Of a DNA stretch of 10,701 nt, positions 1 through 6,981 are shown one piece after another. Origin of the DNA: Bacteroides sp. GTDB taxonomy: Bacteria > Bacteroidota > Bacteroidia > Bacteroidales > Bacteroidaceae. The position numbers and the translations under genes were made by a program. The notes beneath the pieces are model-generated. The model searched no databases. It was not told where the DNA came from and worked only from the letters and a program-made list of their open reading frames with translations. The stretch is taken from NCBI GenBank assembly GCA_019412865.1, contig DXOJ01000120.1:1-10701 (forward strand), read 5' to 3'. Within the stretch, counting starts at the first letter, position 1. Every line of letters starts with the position of its first letter.

Positions 1-43
1 TCCCGCATACAGATAGCAAACTTTAGCTATTACGTATGCGGGA
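1..43 (+). terminator. Possible terminator hairpin at window edge
   Basis: TCCCGCATAC (1-10) pairs perfectly with GTATGCGGGA (34-43). Inside the loop, ATAGC (13-17) can pair with GCTAT (26-30), giving a two-tier hairpin. The sequence after it, TTTAG, is only a weak T-tract. The simplest reading is a factor-independent terminator for a gene left of the window; the stem could extend past the edge. It could also be an operator or a repeat element. Confidence 0.4.
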
Positions 44-295
44 TTTAGTACAACAGAAGCTTCCTTTAAAAGGAACGGTGTTCAATTCTGCCAATAATTA
101 TACATATTTACTTATTTATATTCAAATTCATATAGTTATTTCTGCATATTCTTACAATACCTTATACATTATTTATTTTATTAGGACGAAGTTTAGATAC
201 TAATATTTTGTTTTAATCTTAAAAACAGAACATGCGAGAATAAATCCAACATATCAGTAAATAGCTTTATGTTAGAATAGCTATCAAATTTACAT

Positions 296-328
296 CATTC
301 TTATGAGACACCCCCGACTATGAGAATG
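296..328. repeat. Inverted repeat with C-rich loop
   Basis: CATTCTTAT (296-304) and ATGAGAATG (320-328) form a 9-bp stem with one G-U pair in RNA, closing a 15-nt loop that contains CCCCC. It sits about 40 nt upstream of the metG -7 box, so if the box is right it lies outside the transcript and would act as DNA. No T-tract follows on the + strand. Function unknown. Confidence 0.35.
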
Positions 329-331
329 AAA

Positions 332-378
332 AATCTGTGTTAATCCGTGTAATCTGTGATGAAAAGTCACTATCTTTG
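332..378 (+). promoter_or_regulatory. metG promoter with AATCYGTG triplet repeat
   Basis: TATCTTTG at 371-378 matches the Bacteroides sigma-ABfr -7 consensus TAnnTTTG exactly. The expected -33 TTTG box is not clear; that place is taken by three near-identical units AATCTGTG, AATCCGTG and AATCTGTG starting at 332, 342 and 351. Transcription would start near 385, leaving a leader of about 35 nt before the metG ATG at 419. Nothing resembling a Shine-Dalgarno site precedes the ATG, which is normal for the genus. Confidence 0.65.
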
Positions 379-418
379 CACATTACAAAGCTGAAAACAA
401 CAAAAATCACACTATATA

Positions 419-2458
419 ATGGAAAAGAAATTCAAAAGAACCACCGTCACATCGGCACTTCCGTATGCGAATGGGCCTGTCCACATCGGTCACCTGGCGG
501 GTGTATACGTACCGGCAGATATTTATGTGCGTTATCTGCGTCTGAAAAAAGAAGATGTATTATTCATCGGAGGTTCGGACGAACACGGAGTACCTATCAC
601 GATCCGTGCCAAAAAAGAAGGAATTACTCCGCAGGATGTAGTAGACCGTTACCATTCACTGATTAAAAAATCATTCGAAGAATTCGGTATCTCATTCGAC
701 GTGTATAGCCGCACCACTTCACCGACGCATCACCAACTGGCTTCGGATTTCTTCAAAACATTGTACAATAAAGGAGAATTCATCGAAAAAACATCCGAAC
801 AATATTATGACGAGGAAGCAAAAACATTCCTTGCCGACCGTTATATCACTGGAGAATGTCCCCACTGCCATTCGGAAGGCGCTTACGGCGACCAATGCGA
901 AAAGTGCGGAACCTCACTTTCTCCTACGGACCTTATCAATCCCAAAAGCGCCATCAGCGGCAGCAAACCGGTGATGAAAGAAACCAAGCACTGGTATCTT
1001 CCTCTCGACAAACACGAAGCATGGCTGCGCAAATGGATTCTGGAAGACCACAAAGAATGGCGTCCCAATGTATACGGCCAATGCAAAAGCTGGCTCGACA
1101 TGGGGTTGCAGCCACGTGCCGTGAGCCGTGACCTCGACTGGGGTATCCCTGTGCCGGTAGAAGGAGCAGAAGGAAAAGTGCTTTATGTATGGTTTGACGC
1201 ACCTATCGGCTATATCTCCAACACCAAAGAACTTCTCCCCGACAGCTGGGAAACCTGGTGGAAAGATCCCGAGACCCGCCTGATTCATTTCATCGGGAAA
1301 GACAACATCGTGTTCCACTGCATCGTATTCCCTGCCATGCTGAAAGCAGAGGGCAGCTATATCCTGCCGGACAACGTGCCGAGCAACGAATTCCTCAACC
1401 TCGAAGGAGACAAAATCTCTACTTCCCGCAACTGGGCTGTATGGTTGCACGAATACCTGATCGACTTCCCCGGCAAACAGGACGTACTCCGCTACGTACT
1501 GACCGCCAACGCACCGGAAACAAAAGACAACGACTTCACCTGGAAAGACTTCCAGGCACGCAATAACAACGAACTGGTAGCCGTATACGGTAACTTCGTG
1601 AACCGTGCAATGGTATTGACTCAAAAATACTTCGACGGGTGCGTACCTGCACAAGGCGAATTGACCGACTACGACAAGGAAACGCTGAAAGAATTTGCAG
1701 ACGTAAAAGCGGAAGTGGAAAAACTGCTCGACGTATTCAAATTCCGCGACGCACAGAAAGAAGCCATGAACCTGGCACGTATCGGCAACAAATACCTGGC
1801 CGACACCGAACCGTGGAAACTGGCTAAGACAGATATGGAACGTGTAGGAACCATCCTCAACATTTCCCTGCAACTGGTTGCCAACCTTGCCATCGCCTTC
1901 GACCCGTTCCTGCCGTTCAGCTCGGAAAAACTCCGCAAAATGCTGAATATGGACACTTTCGAATGGTCTGAACTGGGAAAAGATAACCTGCTTCCTGTAG
2001 GCCATCAGTTAAACAAACCGGAGTTATTGTTCGAGAAGATCGAAGACGCTACTATCGAAGCACAGGTACAAAAGCTGCTCGATACAAAGAAGGCAAACGA
2101 AGAAGCCAACTACAAAGCTAATCCTATCCGCCCAAACATCGAATTCGACGACTTCACGAAACTGGATATCCGTGTAGGTACCATTCTCGAATGTCAAAAA
2201 GTTCCGAAAGCGGATAAATTGCTGCAATTCAAAATCGATGACGGACTGGAAACACGTACCATCGTATCAGGTATTGCCAAGCATTATCAACCGGAAGAGC
2301 TGGTAGGCAAACAAGTTTGCTTCATCGCTAATCTTGCTCCGCGCAAACTGAAAGGTATCGTCAGCGAAGGCATGATTCTAAGTGCCGAAAACAACGACGG
2401 CAGTCTGGCAGTTATTATGCCGGGACGTGAGGTGAAACCGGGCAGCGAAGTAAAATAA
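419..2458 (+). CDS. metG: Methionyl-tRNA synthetase
   Basis: This cytoplasmic class I aminoacyl-tRNA synthetase charges tRNA-Met with methionine using ATP, serving both initiation and elongation. The protein is 679 residues, close to the 677 of E. coli MetG. The HIGH motif is at residues 22-25. A zinc knuckle follows with C147, C150, C160 and C163, then the second signature as KISTS at 332-336 in place of KMSKS, as I recall for Bacteroidota and archaeal-type enzymes. The helical anticodon-binding domain contains the PW pair at 465-466. From about residue 579 to the end there is an EMAP-II/Trbp111-like tRNA-binding domain that promotes dimerisation. The ATG at 419 begins a protein with the expected N-terminal strand just before HIGH. 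All key residues seen are intact, and the gene has its own promoter and a downstream hairpin, so it is probably independent of the glycan genes. Confidence 0.97.
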   Translation: MEKKFKRTTVTSALPYANGPVHIGHLAGVYVPADIYVRYLRLKKEDVLFIGGSDEHGVPITIRAKKEGITPQDVVDRYHSLIKKSFEEFGISFDVYSRTTSPTHHQLASDFFKTLYNKGEFIEKTSEQYYDEEAKTFLADRYITGECPHCHSEGAYGDQCEKCGTSLSPTDLINPKSAISGSKPVMKETKHWYLPLDKHEAWLRKWILEDHKEWRPNVYGQCKSWLDMGLQPRAVSRDLDWGIPVPVEGAEGKVLYVWFDAPIGYISNTKELLPDSWETWWKDPETRLIHFIGKDNIVFHCIVFPAMLKAEGSYILPDNVPSNEFLNLEGDKISTSRNWAVWLHEYLIDFPGKQDVLRYVLTANAPETKDNDFTWKDFQARNNNELVAVYGNFVNRAMVLTQKYFDGCVPAQGELTDYDKETLKEFADVKAEVEKLLDVFKFRDAQKEAMNLARIGNKYLADTEPWKLAKTDMERVGTILNISLQLVANLAIAFDPFLPFSSEKLRKMLNMDTFEWSELGKDNLLPVGHQLNKPELLFEKIEDATIEAQVQKLLDTKKANEEANYKANPIRPNIEFDDFTKLDIRVGTILECQKVPKADKLLQFKIDDGLETRTIVSGIAKHYQPEELVGKQVCFIANLAPRKLKGIVSEGMILSAENNDGSLAVIMPGREVKPGSEVK

Positions 2459-2473
2459 TAAAACTAGAATAGG

Positions 2474-2518
2474 GAATACATGAAAAGCTATCATCACGCA
2501 TAGCCTTTTCATGTATTC
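2474..2518 (+). terminator. Long hairpin between metG and the flippase gene
   Basis: GAATACATGAAAA (2474-2486) pairs perfectly with TTTTCATGTATTC (2506-2518). Continuing inward, GCTAT (2487-2491) pairs with ATAGC (2500-2504), with one bulged C at 2505 and an 8-nt loop. That makes 18 base pairs. Only TTT follows before a G, so the U-tract is poor. It is most likely the metG terminator, possibly leaky. The right arm runs into TATTCTTTG (2514-2522), one base longer than a TAnnTTTG -7 box, so it might also overlap a weak promoter for the flippase gene. Confidence 0.65.
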
Positions 2519-2530
2519 TTTGCAAATAAC

Positions 2531-3988
2531 ATGAGCGAGAATCAGTCACTAAAAGAAAAGACAGCCAAAGGACTATTTTGGGGAGGATTCAGCAACGGCA
2601 TACAGCAGTTGCTAAACCTACTTTTCGGAATATTCCTCGCGCGATTACTCACTCCGTCAGATTATGGAATGGTGGGAATGTTGGCCATCTTCTCCCTCAT
2701 TGCCAGCTCGATACAAGAAAGTGGTTTCACAGCTGCCCTTGTTAATAAGAAAGAAGTGACGCACAATGATTACAATGCCGTATTCTGGTTCAACGCGGCC
2801 ATCAGTCTGTCGCTGTACCTGCTGTTATTCCTCTGTGCACCGCTTATCGCTGACTTTTACGATACTCCCGAACTGACACCACTGGCACGTTATTCTTTTA
2901 TCGGCTTCTTCATTGCCAGTCTGGGAATATCCCACAGTGCCTATCTCCTGCGTAATCTGATGGTCAAACAGCGGGCATTGTCTTCGGTTATCGGACTCAC
3001 CGTGTCCGGAATCACCGGAGTCACTCTTGCCTACTTTGGTTTCTCTTATTGGGGAATTGCTACGCAAAGCATCGTTTACGTAACCATCAACACAGCCTGT
3101 TACTGGCATTTCACCCGTTGGCGACCAAGCTTGCAGTTCAACTTCACCCCGATTAAGGAAATGTTCGGATTCAGTGGGAAACTACTGGTTACCAATGTAT
3201 TCAATCACATCAATAACAATCTGTTTTCCGTGATACTGGGTAAATTCTACAGCGAAAAAGAAGTAGGATATTACAACCAAGCCAATAAATGGTGCGGCAT
3301 GGGACAACTCTTCATCTCCGGCATGATAAACGGAGTAGCGCAACCGGTACTCACCAAAGTGTCCGACGACCTTGAACGGCAAAAACGGGTATTTCGCAAA
3401 ATGCTGCGTTTCACCGCTTTTGTCTCGTTTCCCGCCATGTTGGGATTGGGAATCGTATCGGAAGAGCTGATTATCATCACCATCACCGACAAGTGGTATT
3501 CCAGCATATTAATCATGCAAATACTGTGTATCAGCGGAGCCTTTGCTCCCATCGCATACCTCTATCAACAACTGATTATCAGTAAAGGAAAATCCCGCAT
3601 CTATATGTGGAACACCATAGCGCTCGGCATCATCTTACTGTCAAGCGTTCTATTAGCCCACTCTTATGGGATCTTTACCATGCTCACCGTCTATGTATCC
3701 ATCAACATACTGTGGCTACTGACATGGCACTACTTTGTATGGCAGGAAATAGGATTGAAGCTTCGCCATGCCTTGATGGACATACTTCCTTATGCTGCCA
3801 TTGCGGCTACGGTTATGGTAATCACCTATTACACCACCCGCTCCATCGAGAATATTTATCTCCGCCTGGCAAGCAAGATAGTGCTTGCTGCAGCACTCTA
3901 CGTAGCCGCCATGTGGGGCAGCCGTTCGGTCACCTTTAAAGAAAGCATCCAGTATTTCATCAAAAAGAAGACACATGAACCCCAATGA
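2531..3988 (+). CDS. Wzx-type polysaccharide flippase (MOP superfamily)
   Basis: This inner-membrane protein of 485 residues is predicted to move an undecaprenyl-linked glycan from the cytoplasmic to the periplasmic leaflet. It is hydrophobic throughout with roughly 12-14 membrane segments. The N-terminus is typical of the WzxC-like branch: a short charged tail, then a first segment from about residue 13 ending in the family-like ARLLTPSDYG turn around 40-48. The length fits the family (about 480-500). The ATG at 2531 lies 12 nt after the metG hairpin and the predicted N-terminus matches the family, so I keep it. The gene heads the glycan block and its end overlaps the next gene by 14 nt, indicating coupled translation. 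Substrate cannot be read from sequence. Family call is firm; assignment to LPS or capsule is open. Confidence 0.9.
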   Translation: MSENQSLKEKTAKGLFWGGFSNGIQQLLNLLFGIFLARLLTPSDYGMVGMLAIFSLIASSIQESGFTAALVNKKEVTHNDYNAVFWFNAAISLSLYLLLFLCAPLIADFYDTPELTPLARYSFIGFFIASLGISHSAYLLRNLMVKQRALSSVIGLTVSGITGVTLAYFGFSYWGIATQSIVYVTINTACYWHFTRWRPSLQFNFTPIKEMFGFSGKLLVTNVFNHINNNLFSVILGKFYSEKEVGYYNQANKWCGMGQLFISGMINGVAQPVLTKVSDDLERQKRVFRKMLRFTAFVSFPAMLGLGIVSEELIIITITDKWYSSILIMQILCISGAFAPIAYLYQQLIISKGKSRIYMWNTIALGIILLSSVLLAHSYGIFTMLTVYVSINILWLLTWHYFVWQEIGLKLRHALMDILPYAAIAATVMVITYYTTRSIENIYLRLASKIVLAAALYVAAMWGSRSVTFKESIQYFIKKKTHEPQ

Positions 3989-5024
3989 TCTTGCCACCAA
4001 ATACCACCTTCTAAATCGTTCTTTCAAAAAGACGATGATCTATCACATAGGTATAGACGCCGGATTCTTTACCGAATATACCTATATGCTTCACGCAATG
4101 CTTTATTGCCTGCAACACAAAATACAGTTCAAGCTCTACTCCGACGACGCCAACTTCGGATGGGAAAAAGGTTGGGAAGATTGTTTCGCCCCCTTCTGCG
4201 AGCAAATGCACGAACCGTTTCATCACACTTATAACACCCATCGCCTCCCCTCCTGGCAGGCATTGATGAAAGACAAAAAGCTGCCTAAGACGAAGTTACT
4301 GAAATGGAAACTGAAAGTAACCTGTAAGAACATCATCGGAAAAACGATTGCCTTTTTCACATACGGCAAACCGGTCTTGCTCAACTTTCAACTGACATTC
4401 AACCCCAATCAGCACTTCCATATTCCCGAACTGGGAATAGACGGCGACTATCTCCATACCTTCCAAAAACTGACGGAAATCACTTGGAAACTCAACGACA
4501 CCACCGCACAGGAATGTCGCCAATGTGCCGCCGACCTGCAACTTCCACCCCAATACGCAGGATGCCAGATACGGGGAGGAGACAAGATCACCGAAACCAA
4601 CCTGCTTCCACCGGAACATTACATACGGCTTATTAAAGAAAAGACCGCCCTACGCGACGTCTTTGTATTAACGGACGATTACCGCCTTTTCGAACAAGTA
4701 CAAACCCTTGCCCCGGACATACACTGGTACACCCTTTGCAGCCCCGACGAAAAAGGATACGTCAACAGCGCTTTCACGCAGACCACCAAAGAGCTGAAAC
4801 AGAGACAAATGACACGTTTCCTTTCCTCGATACAGATATTGATGAATGCCTCCGTCTTTATAGGAAGCATCACCACCGGTCCCAGCCTGTTCCTATTGAA
4901 GAAATTCTATCCGGACATTAATCCGGCAGACTGTCTGCTCAAGGACTTTCCGCAAGCATCCGTCCTCCCCATCCCGGGACGCGGACAAGTGGCCACCGAA
5001 TTTATGCAAGGAAACTTAAAGTGA
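3975..5024 (+). CDS. GT23/FUT8-like putative fucosyltransferase
   Basis: A 349-residue protein without signal peptide, probably a cytoplasmic GT-B enzyme. The C-terminal half shows the fucosyltransferase motif I as QIRGGDK (198-204), followed by E207, P212, E214 and Y216. This spacing matches human FUT8 (R365, D368, K369, E373, P378, E380, Y382) with a one-residue gap, as recalled from memory. A second match is TDD at 233-235, corresponding to D409-D410 of FUT8, and a third is the IQILMNASVFIGS segment (286-298), matching the FUT8 strand after D453. Two departures are visible: Q198 replaces the usual His of motif I, and S285 lies where FUT8 has D453. GDP-fucose would be the expected donor, but other GDP-sugars are possible. 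Start at 3975 overlaps the flippase gene by 14 nt; an ATG at 4035 (residue 21), just before the first strand, is a credible alternative. Confidence 0.6.
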   Translation: MNPNDLATKYHLLNRSFKKTMIYHIGIDAGFFTEYTYMLHAMLYCLQHKIQFKLYSDDANFGWEKGWEDCFAPFCEQMHEPFHHTYNTHRLPSWQALMKDKKLPKTKLLKWKLKVTCKNIIGKTIAFFTYGKPVLLNFQLTFNPNQHFHIPELGIDGDYLHTFQKLTEITWKLNDTTAQECRQCAADLQLPPQYAGCQIRGGDKITETNLLPPEHYIRLIKEKTALRDVFVLTDDYRLFEQVQTLAPDIHWYTLCSPDEKGYVNSAFTQTTKELKQRQMTRFLSSIQILMNASVFIGSITTGPSLFLLKKFYPDINPADCLLKDFPQASVLPIPGRGQVATEFMQGNLK

Positions 5025-5071
5025 TAGTAACTCAAAGTTATAGTAACTTAGCAATATAATTACTACTTTTG
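5018..5071 (+). promoter_or_regulatory. Internal promoter with tandem repeat and dyad before licD
   Basis: TACTTTTG at 5064-5071 is an exact TAnnTTTG -7 box and would start transcription near 5077, about 20 nt before the licD ATG. Upstream lie two 15-nt direct repeats differing at one base, AAAGTGATAGTAACT (5018-5032) and AAAGTTATAGTAACT (5034-5048), with a period of 16 nt. The second copy contains the dyad AAGTTA-tag-TAACTT (5035-5049), centred where a -33 box would sit. The first copy includes the stop codon of the previous gene. No clear TTTG -33 box is present. The arrangement suggests a regulator-dependent or operator-controlled promoter. Confidence 0.5.
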
Positions 5072-5098
5072 TAGCACAACGTGCATTAACCATTTCCG

Positions 5099-5962
5099 AT
5101 GAACAAGAAATATACAGCCGAAGAGCTTGATTTATTACATGCCGAACTCTACGACATATTGGGAGAAACCATCCGGGTGTGTCAGAAGCACAACATTCCC
5201 TATTTTGTGATTGGCGGCACGGCAATCGGTGCACTCTACGACCAGGCGATTCTCCCCTGGGATGATGATATTGACATAGGCATGACGCGGGAGAACTACA
5301 ACAAATTTCTGAAAGTAGCTCCCGGGGAACTGGGTCCTTCCTACTTCCTTTCATGGATAGAGACAGACCCTCATACCCCGTATTATTTTGCCAAAGTCAA
5401 GAAAAACGACACCCTTTTTGTAGAAGAAATGTTCAAGAATGTCCCGATGCATCCGGGCATTTTTGTCGATATATTCCCATTCGACAAGATTCCCGACAAC
5501 AAGCTGCTGCGAAGAATACAATCCGAAGCACTCGGCTTCCTCAAATGCTGCCTGATGGGAAAAGAGATATGGATGTGGAAACACTTCGGTACATGTGAAA
5601 TAGAGAACCCCACGAACCGGGGAGCCTTCTCCTGTTTCCTGAACAGGGTAGTCGACCTGCTTTTCTCTAAAAAAGCAATCTACCGCATGCTGGTGTCAGT
5701 TCAAAGCTGTTTCAACTCACGAAACACTCGTTACTATAACAACGTAATGGCCACTGCCGACCACGTAACCGTAGAAAGCATCCGCCACCTGCAACCCGTG
5801 AAATTCGGCCCTCTCACAGTGACCGCCCCCGACGACCTGGAAGGATTTTTGCGTTACAACTATCCAACCCTGCATCGATTTACAGAAGAAGAGCAGGAAA
5901 AAGTGAACAACCACTATCCTGCCGCCCTGTCATTCAGTACAACCCCAAAACAAGAACTATGA
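5099..5962 (+). CDS. LicD-family phosphotransferase
   Basis: A 287-residue cytoplasmic protein of the LicD family, a branch of the nucleotidyltransferase fold. Characterised LicD proteins transfer phosphocholine from CDP-choline to a sugar of LPS or teichoic acid; relatives move other phospho-alcohols. The family signature is plain: IGGTAIGA at 38-45, then WDDDIDIGM at 54-62, whose aspartates would bind the catalytic metal. A VDIFPFDK motif near residue 122-129 is also typical. Length is normal for the family. It has its own candidate promoter 28 nt upstream, and its stop overlaps the next start in an ATGA arrangement (4 nt), so the two are translationally coupled. No licA or licC partner is in the window, so the donor could be CDP-choline, CDP-ethanolamine or another CDP-alcohol made elsewhere. 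Confidence 0.88.
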   Translation: MNKKYTAEELDLLHAELYDILGETIRVCQKHNIPYFVIGGTAIGALYDQAILPWDDDIDIGMTRENYNKFLKVAPGELGPSYFLSWIETDPHTPYYFAKVKKNDTLFVEEMFKNVPMHPGIFVDIFPFDKIPDNKLLRRIQSEALGFLKCCLMGKEIWMWKHFGTCEIENPTNRGAFSCFLNRVVDLLFSKKAIYRMLVSVQSCFNSRNTRYYNNVMATADHVTVESIRHLQPVKFGPLTVTAPDDLEGFLRYNYPTLHRFTEEEQEKVNNHYPAALSFSTTPKQEL

Positions 5963-6981
5963 ATATGAAATCCGCTTTAGTAGACGTCCCGGTACTTATC
6001 CTGTTCTTCAACCGCCCGCAACAGTTGTCGCAAGTGTTCGAGCAAGTGAAGAAAGCGCGTCCGTCCCGCCTCTTCCTCTATCAGGACGGAGCACGAAACG
6101 AACGTGACCTGCCCGGAATAGAAGCCTGCCGTGAAATCGTATCACAGATAGACTGGGAATGTGAAGTAGAACGGCTTTATCAGGAAAAGAATTTCGGCTG
6201 CGACCCTTCGGAGTACATTTCGCAGAAATGGGCCTTTTCGAAAGTCGACAAGTGCATCGTATTGGAAGACGACGATGTGCCCGCCGTCTCCTTTTTCCAA
6301 TTCTGCAAGGAGATGCTGGATAAATACGAACATGACACCCGCATCAGCATGATTGCCGGATTTAACCCCGAAGAAATCACCCAAGATATGCCCTACGACT
6401 ATTTCTTTACCACCACCTTCTCTATCTGGGGATGGGCAAGCTGGAAACGGGTAGTCGACCAATGGGATGAGTTCTACAACTTCCTGGACGACTCCTTCAA
6501 TATGCAACAACTGGAACAGCTTATCAAGGAACGCAAATTCCGGAGCGACTTTATCTACATGTGCCAGCGTCACCGGGAACAGCAGAAAGCCTTTTATGAA
6601 ACGATCTTCCACGCCTCCATACTGTTCAACTCCGGGCTAAGCATCGTGCCTACCCGCAACATGATTAATAACTTGGGAGCAACGGCAGATTCCACCCATT
6701 TCGCCGGCTCGATTCATACCCTGCCCAAAGGTTACCGCCGCATCTTCACGATGAAGCGCTATGAGGTGGATTTTCCACTGAAACATCCCCGCTACGTCAT
6801 CGAAAACGTTGCCTACAAAGAGAGCGTTTACCGCATCATGGGCTGGGATCATCCGTGGATCAAGATCGGACGTTCGTTCGAAGAACTGTTCCTCAACCTG
6901 AAATACGGCAATTTCTCCATCATTACGAAAGCTGTCAAAAACCGAATCAACAAATGGCTGAAAAGAAACAAGCACCACTAA
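5959..6981 (+). CDS. HlpA-like GT-A glycosyltransferase
   Basis: A 340-residue protein of the nucleotide-diphospho-sugar transferase (GT-A) fold, of the type often labelled hemolytic protein HlpA-like or hemolysin activation protein in Bacteroides; that label is historical and not a function. The N-terminus has the strand VPVLILFFNRPQQL (about 9-22) typical of these enzymes. An acidic EDDD cluster at 103-106 occupies the DXD position that binds the metal and sugar nucleotide, and the IWGWASWKR motif at 156-164 is the family hallmark. There is no signal peptide or membrane segment. It would add one sugar to the lipid-linked intermediate; donor and acceptor are unknown. Its start overlaps licD by 4 nt and its end overlaps the next gene by 28 nt. 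Confidence 0.82.
   Translation: MNMKSALVDVPVLILFFNRPQQLSQVFEQVKKARPSRLFLYQDGARNERDLPGIEACREIVSQIDWECEVERLYQEKNFGCDPSEYISQKWAFSKVDKCIVLEDDDVPAVSFFQFCKEMLDKYEHDTRISMIAGFNPEEITQDMPYDYFFTTTFSIWGWASWKRVVDQWDEFYNFLDDSFNMQQLEQLIKERKFRSDFIYMCQRHREQQKAFYETIFHASILFNSGLSIVPTRNMINNLGATADSTHFAGSIHTLPKGYRRIFTMKRYEVDFPLKHPRYVIENVAYKESVYRIMGWDHPWIKIGRSFEELFLNLKYGNFSIITKAVKNRINKWLKRNKHH

Larger units (their letters stand above)
1..418. other. Non-coding region upstream of metG
   Basis: This stretch has no convincing gene. It is strongly AT-rich, especially 90-290. From left to right it holds a hairpin at the window edge (1-43), a small odd palindrome TTCCTTTaAAAGGAA at 61-75, a featureless AT-rich part, a 9-bp hairpin with a C-rich loop (296-328), three AATCYGTG repeats (332-358) and a Bacteroides -7 box (371-378). 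An open frame starting at 337 runs into metG in another frame and is not coding-like. No tRNA or riboswitch could be recognised. Confidence 0.7.

Noticed and set aside
61..75. Palindrome TTCCTTTaAAAGGAA as an operator
   Set aside because: It is short, AT-rich and more than 300 nt from any start; chance is a fair explanation.
337..666. Open frame of 109 codons starting before metG
   Set aside because: It crosses the promoter and then runs in another frame of metG; the protein has no recognisable features.
1412..1426. Defective methionyl-tRNA synthetase because KMSKS reads KISTS
   Set aside because: KISTS is, to my knowledge, normal in this branch of the family and everything else in the enzyme is intact.
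914..2005. Minus-strand open frame of 363 codons antisense to metG
   Set aside because: It lies wholly within metG, which has all catalytic motifs. The predicted protein is rich in Phe, Val and Gln in a way expected from the mirrored codon use of the real gene, and no family is recognisable.
6142..6612. Minus-strand open frame of 156 codons inside the HlpA-like gene
   Set aside because: Fully antisense to a gene with clear GT-A motifs and without any motif of its own.
5959..6981. Hemolysin function for the HlpA-like gene
   Set aside because: The name is inherited from old annotations; the EDDD and WGWASWKR motifs and the context indicate a glycosyltransferase.
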